DNA of 64,000 bases, taken from contig NW_024037055.1 in assembly GCF_015706575.1 (NCBI RefSeq), forward strand, positions 12,996,262 to 13,060,261, read 5' to 3'. This document shows positions 35,045 through 46,167 of this stretch, in pieces. The notes under the pieces are model-generated. The model was given only the letters and a program-made list of their open reading frames with translations, was not told where the DNA came from and made no database searches. Positions within the stretch are counted from its first letter, which is position 1. The number at the start of each line of letters is the position of its first letter. Source of the stretch: Patiria miniata. Lineage: Eukaryota > Echinodermata > Asteroidea > Valvatida > Asterinidae. Position numbers and translations under genes: made by a program.

Positions 35045-35375
35045 GAAAAACCAAGAAAAAACAATCATGTTCTAGTAGTCTCGTTCCCTGACCCCTTTTA
35101 AGATGAAACGAAGCATTGTGTATAGACATCGGGGAATTGTAAGGTCAGGAAATCAGTCTAGCTGGCTTGACGTAGCCGTTCATCACAGGTGTGTAATCAA
35201 TTGCAAAGAAAATAAGGACTAACTAAATATGATAAATTGGGAGCAGTATTTTGAAAAAACAAGTTTATTTCCAAGGCTGGTCGGCCGACAGGCATTGGAA
35301 ATTGATACAAAAATATACTTTTCTTGGAAATGTCAGCACACCTGAGGTGCCACGATTTTACAGGATGCTTAGACT
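35045..35375 (-). repeat. Dispersed repeat family 3, copy b (inverted)
   Basis: The reverse complement matches 26930-27237 (AAACCAAGAAAA, GTCAGGAAATCAGTC, GGCTGGTCGGCCGA, TGTCAGCACACC). Confidence 0.75.
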
Positions 35376-35740
35376 GACGTTTCTTAACAGTTCAGTAATT
35401 TCGTGATGACTTGATAGTTTTTAAAAGGTTTGCAAATGTAGAATTCCCTTTAAACAAAGTGTGTTTTTTTTTTCAATGTGGAAATAAATCCCTCGTGCTT
35501 ATAACCGTCCCCTTAAAAACAACCTTTATTATTGCTGGAGGAAAATATGGTTTTTACAGTTCATTTTTGTTTTATTTCTGTATCATGCAAATATTGCATT
35601 TGGTGCAATTTTGCCGTAATTGTTAGCTAACTTAAGATTAACAGAATCTACCAAAAATTATTTACTCTGAAAACAGCACTCCAGTGCTGTTGACTCATGG
35701 AGACTTTGCACTCATGGCAGCCACTTCAATTATTTTATGC

Positions 35741-37290
35741 AGTTAAAAGATCAAAGAGAAGTTATGAAGATCATAGGGAAGTTGTGAAAAATCAAAGGGA
35801 AGATGTGAAGATCATTTGGAAGTTGTGAAGATCATAGGGAAGTTATGAAGATCAAAGGGAAGTTGTGAAGATCAGTGGGAAGTTATGAAGATCATAGGGA
35901 AGTTGTGAAGATCAAAGGGAAGTTATGAAGATCATAGGGAAGTTGTGAAGATCAGTGGGAAGTTATGAAGATCAAAGGGAAGTTGTGAAGATCAGTGGGA
36001 AGTTATGAAGATCATAGGGAAGTTGTGAAGATCAAAGGGAAGTTGTGAAGATCAAAGGGAAGATGTGAAGATCATCGGGAAGTTGTGAAGATCATAGGGA
36101 AGTTGTGAAGATCAGAGGGAAGTTGTGAAGATCAAGGGGAAGTTGTGAAGATCATAAGGAAGTTGTGAAGATCAAAGGGAGGTTGTGAAGATCAGAGGGA
36201 AGTTGTGAAGATCAGAGGGGAGTTGTGAAGATCATACGGAAGTTGTGAAGATCAAAGGGAAGTTGTGAAGATCATAGGGAATTTGTGAAGATCAAAGAGA
36301 AGATGTGAAGATCATCAGGGAGTTGTGAAGATCAAGGGGAAGTTGTGAAGATCAAAGGGAAGATGTGAAGATCATCGGGAAGTTGTGAAGATCATAGGGA
36401 AGTTATGAAGATCAAAGGGAAGTTGTGAAGATCAGTGGGAAGTTATGAAGATCAAAGGGAAGTTGTGAAGATCATAGGGAAGTTGTGAAGATCATAAGGA
36501 AGTTGTGAAGATCAAAGGGAAGTTGTGAACATCAAAGGGAAGATGTGAAGATCATCGGGAAGTTGTGAAGATCATAGGGAAGTTGTGAAGATCAAAGGGA
36601 AGTTGTGAAGATCATAGGGAAGTTGTGAAGATCATAAGGAAGTTGTGAAGATCAAAGGGAAGTTGTGAAGATCAGAGGGAAGTTGTGAAGATCAGAGGGA
36701 AGTTGTGAAGATCATAGGGAAGTTGTGAAGATCAAAGGGAAGTTGTGAAGATCAGAGGGAAGTTGTGAAGATCATAGGGAAGTTTTTAAGATCATCGGGA
36801 AGTTATGAAGATCAAAGGGAAGTTGTGAAGATCAAAGGGAAGTTGTTAAGATCATCAGGAAGTTATGAAGATCAGAGGGAAGTTGTAAAGATCATAGGGA
36901 AGTTGTTAAGATCAAAGGGAAGTTATGAAGATCAAAGGGAAGTTGTGAAGATCAAAGGGAGGTTGTGAAGATCAAAGGGAAGTTGTGAAGATCAAGGGGA
37001 AGTTGTGAAGATCAAAGGGAAGTTATGAAGATCATAGGGAAGTTATGAAGATCAAAGGGAAGTTGTGAAGATCAAAGGGAAGTTGTTAAGATCATCGGGA
37101 AGTTATGAAGATCAGAAGGAAGTTGTGAAGATCATAGGGAAGTTGTTAAGATCAAAGTGTAGTTATGAAGATCAAAGGGAAGTTGTGAAGATCAAAGGGA
37201 AGTTGTGAAGATCAGAGGGAGGTTATGAAGATCAAAGGGAAGTTGTGAAGATCAAGGGGAAGTTGTGAAGATCAAAGGGAGGTTATGAAG
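35741..37290 (+). repeat. 20-bp minisatellite, about 77 units
   Basis: Units are variants of GAAGTTGTGAAGATCAAAGG (ATCATAGGG, ATCAGAGGG and ATCATCGGG types alternate). The period is constant at 20 bp. Because 20 is not a multiple of three, open frames are chance; no splice or start evidence suggests translation. Confidence 0.97.
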
Positions 37291-37959
37291 AATTCTGCAA
37301 CTAAAATCCCAAGCAAGGGGTTGATAAACTTGTCCATAACTTTACCCAGATATTTAATGAGATGACTTATAATTTATAGTGGGCTATTTCCATATGAAGC
37401 AATCACAAAGCTGCCTGTTCTTGCATGAATTGTGCATTTTGCAGGATACCTTGTGATTGATCCGTTTAGACCCTGCTCACAAAAAAGCTCAACTATTCAT
37501 CACAATCCATTATTTTTGTTCTACATATTGTACATGTATTGCATTGTGTTAATTCACTGAAGGATCAATAAAACCATGGAGGGACTAATAGGCTAAAAAT
37601 CCATGTACAAATGTAGTCCGTTTTCGATGGACGTATTGTGTTGTGCATTTATCTGTTGTCTATCCGTGGCGTGCACTTTGAAAATCCATGTGTAAGTATT
37701 CTCTGTGCACTTGTCGGACGTAAAAGCTCAAATAGCGAGCATGCGGTAGATTTGCGAGCAAAAAAATTAATTCTCATTTATATTTGGATAAGCTTCGGCA
37801 AAGTACACATTTTATGAAATAAACATTAACAAGATTTAACTTGAGGTATGAATGTTCAATGCTTTAAACTTAAAGGAAAATTAAATAATTTTATTCAACA
37901 CACCTCGTAGCTTGTCTGAAGATTCATATACAAACTTTCCTTTTAAGGCTAACCATTAA

Positions 37960-38337
37960 GGCCAAAAAAAAAAGTCTCCGGTTTCTGGTATGCACGCGCG
38001 TCGCCTTAGCCATGCGCGTTGGCAAAATGAAAAAGGTTTTTTTTCAATGAAAGATGATGTCTCAAAACCGCCAAACTCACTGGTTTGACTGGAATCCTGC
38101 TGCTGCACAATTTTATCGTGTTTTTAGATGGGGTTATGATCGAGAATAAGCTTTATGTGGCCTCTCTGGTCTCCCATAATATTTGCACTAAGTTTAGTCG
38201 GGCACCATTTGCAGTCATCAGCCGACATTTGAAGCAAAAAAAACAGGTAAAAAAAAAAAAAAGCCGCGTCGCCGCACCACTTTTTGGGCAAGCTCCATAC
38301 CAGAAACCGGAGACTTTTTTGGGGGGGGGGGGGGGCC
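37960..38337. mobile_element. 378-bp inverted-repeat element, TAA target
   Basis: Ends share AGTCTCCGGTTTCTGGTATG as inverted repeats next to A/G runs, starting GGCC and ending GGCC. TAA flanks both sides (37957-37959, 38338-38340), a 3-bp duplication like that of PIF/Harbinger elements. Non-coding. Confidence 0.8.
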
Positions 38338-39113
38338 TAAAATGTGTCTTTTACCCCACCACTTTATGATTTCTTAAACAAATCCCATGCCATGCGTATA
38401 ATCCCATGCGTATTACAAGCGCCATCCATTTCAAACGCTAACTGCAGTTAGCATACATACAATTTCAATGGACAATGTGCAATACGAATACACATGCAAG
38501 TATACATGTATATATGCATGTTGCTTTTCGAACAGAAAAACTAGTTAATGTAAGAAATAAAAAGAAGAGAAAATATCGGAGACATAGATCTATGAAAAGG
38601 AAATAGGATTTGAATTATTTGTGGCTATAGCTAGGACTTTGTGTAACAATTTTCCCCACAGTTCTAGCATGCCCTGACATGATGCAAGATGCTGATAATA
38701 TTTTTAACAACCTTTGATCTCCATATTTGTATACAATCGATGAATGTCAATGCAGTATATTGGCTGCCATAAAAGAACTCAGAGCTGGAGATCATGAGTG
38801 CAAAGTCTCTACCTGATGAACACTCACCAGAATTTTATTTCCTTGTTTGTTTAAACAAATTTTGGGAAGATTCCATAGAAATGGTTGTGTAAATTATTCT
38901 ACAGTATGTAAGCCAACAATTACAGCTAAATTACACCAAATGCAAGGTTTGCATAATTGAAGACCAAAAATTCAAATGTGAAATCCTGAATGTTGTTCCA
39001 GCAATTAAAACTGTTTTTTTTTTTGGAGGGGATGGTTACAAGCATGAGAAATGTATTTTCCCATTTAAAAAAAATACCTATTAGTTAATGGTATTGCCAT
39101 CGGATGATTGTTC

Positions 39114-39299
39114 CGCATGCGCAGTGCGGCCAGCTATTATATATGTACCTCAGCTTTGTGAATTAGCTTGCAATTAAGGTGTGGCCGGCAATCAGAAACC
39201 AGACTGGATGAATGTGGCTTCACGCTTGGCAGGTTTCTGACTTATAATTTCGAAACTACTGTGAAATACTAACAAGAGAACTGGACTCCTGTTGAAAAG
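39114..39299 (+). promoter_or_regulatory. Candidate promoter and non-coding first exon for NLR gene 2
   Basis: CGCATGCGCAG (39114-39124) matches the NRF1 site. A TATTATATATG stretch follows at about 39135, then non-coding DNA that ends at a strong donor, GAAAAG|GTAAGTATAG (exon end 39299). A matching acceptor (TTCTTCCATCAG, ending 43340) sits 11 bp upstream of the gene 2 start codon. The intron would span the 3.4-kb element at 39429-42816. This is inference; a different gene or a chance donor is possible. Confidence 0.35.
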
Positions 39300-39652
39300 G
39301 TAAGTATAGCAGAGTATGGATGTTTAAAATTTATACTATTTTGCTCTAAAGTAAGTGGACTCCACGCATACCTCACAATTATGCGTGTCTCTCGACCTTC
39401 ATGGAACAATGTAACCGTCATAGTTTTTGGTAATCCTTACTTTTAGGACCCCTTTCCTATATAAGGTTAAAAGACTGACCAAAACCCCTGACTAAATGAC
39501 ACTCAAAAGTGACATTCTGATATTTATTGACACATTTGAACATTTGACAATGACACCTCTTGAATATCAGCAGGTTTGATTTTGTAGAAAGAGGGCAGGG
39601 TTTTGATTTATGAGGGGTTAAAGACGACGATGACAAACAGAAAATAAATTTA

Positions 39653-42506
39653 ACTAGAGGTTCGCGTTTGTTGTTACAAACGCAGAGTGGTCGGGTAGAC
39701 AACCATTTCATTAGACATTGTCCAATTAAGTTATGAATATGTTTATGTCAGAAAAAAAGGACCAAGAACTTCAACATTTCCAGTACCAATTAGTTTTTAC
39801 AAAAAGAATGCGTCTTTTAAGGTGTGATAAATTTCAGTAAACAGTTTGAGTACAAGTTATTTCCGGTTTGATGGCGTCATCAGTCAAAACAGGGAAGGGA
39901 GGACACTTGTTAATCATTAAGTAAAATAACGCATGGAAATATGGAAATTAAGTGTATGTAATAATAACAGCTAAATTCCAGTTTGATGACGTCACAGTAT
40001 TTGGAAGCAAAAGGTCAATATAAAGTGTAACAGATGTCATTTTTTTTTGGGGGGGGGCAAAAAACAAAGTCATGAGACAGGGATCAAATGATGGATTTAA
40101 CTTTACACATAAAATGGTCATTGTTGAATTCTCCCTACAGTAACTTCCGGTCTGATGACGTCATGATTATGAAACCTTGCAAATTCATTTGTGGTTGCTC
40201 ACGGGATATATAGGGGCAATTATATCATAAAAATTTGATTGAGGGTTTTAACATTTTAAAAGATTAAACTGTTTTCCATGTACCGCTGGAGGGCGCCCTT
40301 TCGTGGATGACGTCAAAATAATGTTTTTGTGATTGGCATTCCTCACTTAACACTTCCATAATGTATTTGTCTGTACAAAAATGCTTCCGTTTTAGAGTTA
40401 GATTCAGTTTCTATTGAACTTCCGGTAACACCGGAAGTAAAGGTCAAGCAGTTTTGTGCCCGGGAATAATAAACGTTGCTCAAGGCACCGTCTACAACCT
40501 CACGAAAAAACGAACACGATACCCAATTTAGTTCAAGAGATATAGGTCAAAGTATTTTGTCAAATCGTGCAATCAAATCGCTTGTAATTTGATACCTGAT
40601 GACGTCATGATGACGTAACAACAGTTATAACATGGTACAAGTTCACAGTAGGTTTTATGATCATACCGTAAACCGTGTGGAAGAAATTGTGCTTTGTTTT
40701 GATTTCAGGCTAAATTCACGTAACTTTGACCTTCCGGTGGACCCGGAAGTAAAGGTCAAGCGAGTTCACGTTCACGACAAAAAGTGTTGATCACCTAATG
40801 GTCTATCTGATTACAAAGTTGGAACATATTTGATCATTTTGTTTAAGAGTTATAGGTGAAAGTATTTGGCCCTTTTTTCCTCTCAAATCGCTTGTAATTT
40901 GACACCCGATGACGTAATCGTGACGTCAGAGTAATATGCACCACTTCAGATGAGGGTCGATATATATTGAAAGTTACAAGTTCATACCATTTACCGTTTA
41001 AGAGAAAACCCGCGGAGAAGTATTGTCCGGAAAAAAAAAGAAAGAAAGAAAGAAAGAAAGACTAGAGTTTCGCGTTTGTTTAGTTACAAACGCAGAGTGG
41101 TCGGGCAGACAGCCTTTTCATTATACACTGCCCAGCTAAGTTAAGAATATATGTTTATGTAGAAAAAAGGATCAGGACATTAAATCCCTTCAAGCACAAT
41201 CAATGTTTCAAAAAGGTATCTTTAACGGTGTAATAAATTTCAGTAAACATTCTATGTGCACAAAAAGTTATTTCTGGTTTGATGACGTCATCAGTCAAAA
41301 ATGGTGAGTGAATACTGATGAAGTTCGGAGAGGATAATTTCTCATTGTTAAGTTAAAATAACGTATGAAAATATGGGAAATATAATTGTTTGTATTAATA
41401 ACACCTAACTTCCGGATTGATGACGTATTGATAACACCTAACTTCCGGTTTGATGACGTCACAGCATTAGAGATCCAAAGGTGAACATTGTAATGGATAT
41501 CATTATTTGGACTTCGAAGATATGACAGGGATCAAATGACAGAATTAAATTAAAACTATGATCTTTTTCAAATTCTCCTTAAGGCAACTTCCGGTTCGAT
41601 GACGTCATGAATTTGAAACCTTGCCAAGGTATCTGTGGTTAATCAGAGAATGTCAAGGGGCGATTTGGTAAAATTTGGACGGATGGTTTTACAATTAAAG
41701 AAGAGAAACTCTATTTTATGTGCCGATAGGGGCGCCCTTTCGGATGATGACGTCATCACACTGTTTTTTGCATCTTGCATTCCTCACTAAACACTTTCAT
41801 AATATATGTCTGTAGTGAAATGCTTCCGCTTTTGAGTTAGATTCAGTTTTTGTTGCACTTCCGGTAACACCGGAAGTAAAGGTCAAGCGGTTTTGCGTCC
41901 GGGAACACGAAATGTTTCTCACGGCATAGTCTACAACCTCACGAAAAAACGAACACGATACTGTATTTAGTTCAAAAGATATAAAGCAAACTATTTTGTC
42001 AAAATTTGCCCTTAAATCGCTTGTAATTTGATACCTGATGACGTCATGATGACGTAACAAAATTTATAACATCTTCGTAACACGGTACAAGTTCACACAA
42101 GGTTTTGTGATCATACCGTGAACCGTTCGGAAGAAATGTTGCTTTGTTTTGATTTCAGGCTTACGTCTTCATTTTGAATTCACCTAACTTTGACCTTCTG
42201 GTAGACCCGGAAGTAAAGGTCAAGCGAGTTCACGTACACGACAAAAACTGTTAAGCGATTAATGGTCTATCTGATTTACAGAATACAAACATCATTGAAT
42301 GTTTAGTTCAAAAGTTATAGGTGAAAGTAATTGGTCACTTTTTCAGATAAAATCACTTGTAATTTGACACCTGATGACGTAATCATGACGTCAGAGTAAT
42401 ATGCACCACTTCGGATGAGGGTCGATATATATTGAAAGTTACAAGTTCATACCATATACCGTTTAAGAGAAAAGCCGCGGAGAAGTATTGTCCGGAAAAA
42501 AAAAAA
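39653..42506 (+). repeat. Two 1.4-kb tandem units rich in TGACGTCA
   Basis: At least ten TGACGTCA or one-mismatch sites occur (for example 39985, 40154, 40597, 40908, 41280, 41452, 41600, 41747, 42038, 42374), often preceded by CTTCCGGTTTGA. TGACGTCA is the cAMP-response-element palindrome bound by CREB/ATF factors. The sites keep their place in both units. Whether they act is unknown. Confidence 0.85.
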
Positions 42507-42531
42507 AAAGATTTACCAGAACAATAACAGA

Positions 42532-42607
42532 GAGTGGTCGGGTTGTGCCCGACCACTCAATTAATCGTAACAGATCCAAAGAGTGGTCGGGTTGTGCCCG
42601 ACCACTC
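42532..42607. repeat. Two copies of a perfect 11-bp-stem hairpin
   Basis: GAGTGGTCGGG-TTGTG-CCCGACCACTC occurs at 42532-42558 and 42581-42607. The stem word GAGTGGTCGGG also opens each 1.4-kb unit. It lies just inside the right end of the 3.4-kb element. Confidence 0.9.
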
Positions 42608-42984
42608 AAAAAGCAAGATGGCGAACTGCAAAAAAAGGTAGGAAAGTCACATTTTCTTTGAAAGTGCTTTCAAAATTATAACTAACATGAGTTTGTCTGA
42701 AGAAAAAAGACTTCTTTAGCCTGCAAAAGTCACTTTGGTACTGGACAGTCATCTGCAAAAGTCAGTTTTGAACAGAACTCGTGCAAAATAGAGGTGTCCT
42801 AAAAGTAAGGATTACCTAGTTTTTACCACAGGTGGGGTGGGGGGGGGGGGGCTAAAGTTCCACAACTAAAGATGAGCAATATGCAGATCATGCTTGTACA
42901 TGTATAAGGCTCATCCACAATTAGCAGGAGCTGCTGCATTGTCCACAAGTGCCCTGATCTCAGTTTTTATGTATCAACAGTTAT

Positions 42985-43232
42985 AAAAATGTGAGGTATA
43001 CAATTGATATTAATATGCACACATTTTCCTTACGTTTTGCAAGTAAAAGGTTGTAAAGGGTTGTGAAACATTGGGTTTCTGACGCTCGTTTTGATCCACT
43101 AACATAATATGAGGGAGACAAATCACACCAGAGGACCCCAAAGCCCTCCTGTTTTGACCCCGCCCAGTCCGAAACCAACTTTTTATGAATACTGCCCTCT
43201 ACAGAGGTCAATGACCAATACAAGGAAATGGG
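42985..43232 (+). repeat. Repeat upstream of NLR gene 2 exon 1
   Basis: About 250 bp (GAGGTATACAA ... GACCCCGCCCAGTCCG ... GTCAATGACCAA) matches 55590-55835, just past the 3' end of duplication copy 2, and weakly 32710. The spacing suggests the start of a repeating locus unit, possibly a promoter region, though no start site is proven. Confidence 0.6.
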
Positions 43233-43351
43233 AACATGTAGTCTATATGGCTAATTACATTACACAAGGTAAATAATATCATTTGATATTAAAAAATGCC
43301 AAGCAAAGGTCAATTGCAAATGGCTCAATTCTTCCATCAGATATCATCAAA

Positions 43352-43487
43352 ATGGCTGAACAAGACGAGATGATGCCAACACAAGTTGCCGAGAGACAGG
43401 AGCAGGTTGCTGATGGAGACTGTGTAGAGACTCACGACCAAGCACTGGCCTTGATGAGGAGACCAGACAATCAGGACCAGACAACAG
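43352..43487 (+). CDS. NLR gene 2, coding exon 1 (N-terminus)
   Basis: Begins at an ATG with A at -3 (CAAAATGG), 11 bp after a good acceptor. It codes 45 residues (M-A-E-Q-D-E-M-M-P-T-Q-V-A-E-R-Q-E-Q) rich in Gln, Glu and Asp, and ends at ACAACAG|GTGAGC in phase 1, which fits exon 2. It has no known domain and is unlike the 15-residue repeats of gene 1 exon 1, although both end with a Q-rich stretch. An upstream in-frame extension of 23 codons has no ATG. The assignment depends on phase and splice signals. Confidence 0.6.
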
Positions 43488-43879
43488 GTGAGCAATAAAC
43501 CCTGGCTGTAAGCAAACCGTATGCATGGTTATTCATGGATACATTTCACTGTTGATTTGTTCATACTTGACAGTTTGTGCAAAAATAAGAATGTCAACAA
43601 TTTTTCAGGTTATGACATCTGATTGAAGTGCAAGGAGCTCTTCACTTTCTTTACTTCTTGACTTCATTGATTGTTTCGTAGCAATTCCATGGTATAATAG
43701 TTTTTACAAATAATGGTTATGACATGTATGAATGCATTGGTAAGAATAATTCCACCTGTCACCTCATGAAACTATTCTTTACCTTCAATGGACGGATGTG
43801 AAACATTCATTATTTGTTTTATACAACGTCTTAATAAATCCTCTGATCATCTGCTAGGTTAGAGCCATATCTGAGCTGC

Positions 43880-44015
43880 CACCACTAGTGTGACTGTGGA
43901 ATGGAACTTCTATTTTTGCAGTGTTGTGGGGCCGTGGGTTGGTATGAATAATCCAATCAAGTGATCAATGACCCACCAATCAGATGAGGGGGATTTATTC
44001 CGGCGTTGTGTAATA
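43880..44015 (-). repeat. Dispersed repeat family 1, copy c (inverted)
   Basis: The reverse complement matches 8392-8535 (ATCTGATTGGTGGGTCATTG, CCACAACACTGCAAAAATAG). It lies in intron 1 of NLR gene 2, ending just before exon 2. Confidence 0.65.
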
Positions 44016-44038
44016 TAAGAGACATTCTCATTTTCCAG

Positions 44039-44158
44039 ACATGATGCCAGTTGCAGCAGTCAATCAATTGCAGCAGTCAGTGCATCAGATATCTGGCTCT
44101 GGACACGTACCCATCTTCAACCCAAAAGATTGCACCATCAATATCTACCAATCAAAAG
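44039..44158 (+). CDS. NLR gene 2, coding exon 2: alternative beta/amyloid-like motif
   Basis: A 120-bp exon between acceptor TTTTCCAG and donor AAAAG|GTAGAT, phase 1 on both sides, exactly matching the length and phase of gene 1 exon 2 but not its sequence. It reads V-H-Q-I-S-G-S-G-H-V-P-I-F-N-P-K-D-C-T-I-N-I-Y-Q. A short polar lead, an F-N-P-K-D-C-T-I-N-I strand pair and Gln richness recall the short beta motifs found ahead of NACHT domains in animal and fungal NLRs. A role as an amyloid signalling motif is inference. It joins to the linker exon at 46057. Confidence 0.6.
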
Positions 44159-46056
44159 GTAGATGACAACACTTTCTGTGCGATTTCCTACTCCTATAGC
44201 GATCAAATTACTACGGCCCCTCTTTATACATTTGGGCAAAAATAAGGTCATGGGTGTTTATCATTCAGAAATGACCTTTTCCACCACAGCAGACTTCTCT
44301 CAATTCTATAATTGACTGTTTTGTAGTGTTTAAAAGTTTTGGGGTAGAAAGAACAATTTTTGTACGAGCTTTACAGGAAGGTATCGTTCAGTGCGCCTTG
44401 CGCGCTCACGGTACATCGTGGAAGTCGCCATCTTTATTTTCTTGTTGCATTTTGTCATTGTCATTTACCGCCAATTTTCCTCAAAAATTCGAAACCCTGC
44501 CCTCTTTCTATGACATACTTTCATGTTCTTAGTCGCCAACTAGTTTGGTGTTAAGTCAAATAAATTAAAGTAGATTTTGTTGTCTTATACTGGTATGGCC
44601 TATAACTACATGATCACTGCTCCTGTTTGCTTATTTCTCGATAAGTGTAATTTAATGCCTATGTAATTGAAAGAGTTTTTTGATGAAGCTTCCAATTAAG
44701 GACAAATATCAAGATTACTGTTTGTCTATGGAGTTGCTTCCACCAAATATTAGACAGTTGGCCATTTTGGCAGGTGTAAAGTTTGTGCAGATATCGCCAT
44801 GCATCAACTTCATCAAATCAGAGACCTATAGTACTAATGGACCTCGACTTCGTCTCGGTCCATTAACAGCGGTCACCCCCACACCCAGTCATTATCACGC
44901 AGTGAAGACCGGATCCTCACACTGTTATTCCCATTAATAAATACCTTTATAATGAAATAAACAGTTAAAATGCTCCAATTTTGTGACTTTTTCCCGGTGA
45001 TATTTCCAGACTTTTTTGTGTTCATGTTCATATGGGCCATATTTTAGCTTAACAGCTATAACGACGTAAACTCAACAGAAACTGCTGCCGTAGCGAAACA
45101 AATTACAACAATGTTTTCATATCTTGGAGGAAGCTGAAATCTCGTTTACACATTCCTTGTGTCCGGAATTACAAAGATGCTTGGTTTAGGAAAGGTAAAT
45201 ATGTCGGTGGGTGAAGTGTTTCACAGAAAATAAATCGTAGATCTACGCTTACGTCGTAAACATCCTCAGTATATACTGCACTGCTGTACGATGTCGTTTC
45301 AAAACTTCCTTACGCGCGCGCACGCACACATCCCTAGCAACTGTGTTGCGTACGCGCGCGTCAGTCTCACGCGATGGGGGTTGAGCGCATGTGCAGTGCT
45401 CAATTGTTAAAAGCTACCGCAGGACTGTTACTATATTTTGACCAATCATTGGCTTGCATGGGGCTGAACGGGGCTTGATCAATGCTGGTTCAGGGGCCAT
45501 TTATTCGCTTGATCTTTGAAGCCGGTCCATTATCACCGTTAATGACCGGCCACGTGATCGAGTCTCGACCAATCAGAAACCATCAACTCTCCAAGGTATT
45601 TATTAATGCCTATTTAACTGACCATTACATTACATCAATTGAATGAAATCACTTATGTTTTCAATAAATACATGTAGCACAGCCACTCTCGCAATTAAGC
45701 AACCCTCCTAGTCTTCTGCACTTTGACTGGTAATTCATTTGATCTTCTGTAGGTTTGCATAACACTTCAAATTACAGCATAATTGTTGTGTGTGGTGAAG
45801 CTTATTGTGGGCAAGAATGTAATTTCAGTCACACTTCATTGTGCCTGGCCACGCAGCTGTTGTTTTGTGCAGTGACTATGTGTGTGACACAGTTAACATC
45901 CCTTCACTTGAAACTGACTTTCAGGGTTTTACTGTGATACTGCTCTAAATATTGACTTCCCACTGGCAGGGTTCATTGCCTAATAAAGGATAATGTGCTT
46001 GACTACCTTTTTTTGGCAATGAATAATTATCCTTCTCATTTTTGATTTGATTGAAG
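44159..46056. other. Intron 2 of NLR gene 2
   Basis: Holds a possible 66-bp cassette exon (45753-45818), alternating CG/CA runs near 45312-45362 (Z-DNA-prone), and CATTAATAAATACCTT at 44934 with its inverse near 45593. Nothing else recognised. Confidence 0.5.
45753..45818 (+). other. Possible phase-1/phase-1 cassette exon in gene 2
   Basis: 66 bp after acceptor GATCTTCTGTAG, open in the phase of the other exons and ending at a weak donor (GAAT|GTAATT). It reads N-T-S-N-Y-S-I-I-V-V-C-G-E-A-Y-C, which recalls the K-N-S-I-V-V-G core of gene 1 exon 2. It could be a decayed or alternative amyloid-motif exon; the weak donor keeps confidence low. Confidence 0.3.
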
Positions 46057-46167
46057 ATGGTGCACATGCATCACACCACTCTGGTCATCCATCAGTTGAC
46101 ATATCAGAGAATCCACCAAGTACATCACAGCAACCACCAACATCACATGTGGCCTCAGGTGCACAAG
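46057..46167 (+). CDS. NLR gene 2, coding exon 3: Ser/Pro/His linker
   Basis: Same length, splice borders and phase as 22881-22991, with almost identical sequence (P-P-S-T-S-Q-Q-P-P-T-S). It links the exon 2 motif to the NACHT exon at 48056 (split Gly codon). Confidence 0.8.

Larger units (their letters stand above)
35462..39075. mobile_element. 3.6-kb region bounded by ~300-bp diverged inverted repeats
   Basis: 35462-35735 matches the reverse complement of 38760-39075 along its length: GAGACTTTGCACTCATG against CATGAGTGCAAAGTCTC, GCATTTGGTG against CACCAAATGC, and G/C-rich tips. The enclosed DNA holds a 20-bp minisatellite (35741-37290) and a further transposon (37960-38337). No transposase is seen. 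It may be a foldback-type element or an old inverted duplication. Confidence 0.7.
39429..42816. mobile_element. 3.4-kb non-autonomous transposon, 21-bp inverted ends, 8-bp target duplication
   Basis: The ends GGTAATCCTTACTTTTAGGA(C) and the exact complement are flanked by TAGTTTTT on both sides (39421-39428, 42817-42824). The body is two diverged tandem units of about 1.4 kb (39653-41060 and 41062-42506), each opening with a CGCGTTTGTT...ACAAACGCAGAGTGGTCGGG block. No transposase frame is present. The 8-bp duplication suggests mobilisation by a hAT-type enzyme. Confidence 0.88.

Noticed and set aside
36765..36968. A 67-codon open frame in the 20-bp minisatellite
   Set aside because: The period is not a multiple of three and the frame is a by-product of the repeat; no splice signals or neighbours.
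35741..37290. CRISPR-like regular repeats
   Set aside because: The units are contiguous 20-bp tandem repeats without spacers, in an intron-bearing animal genome.
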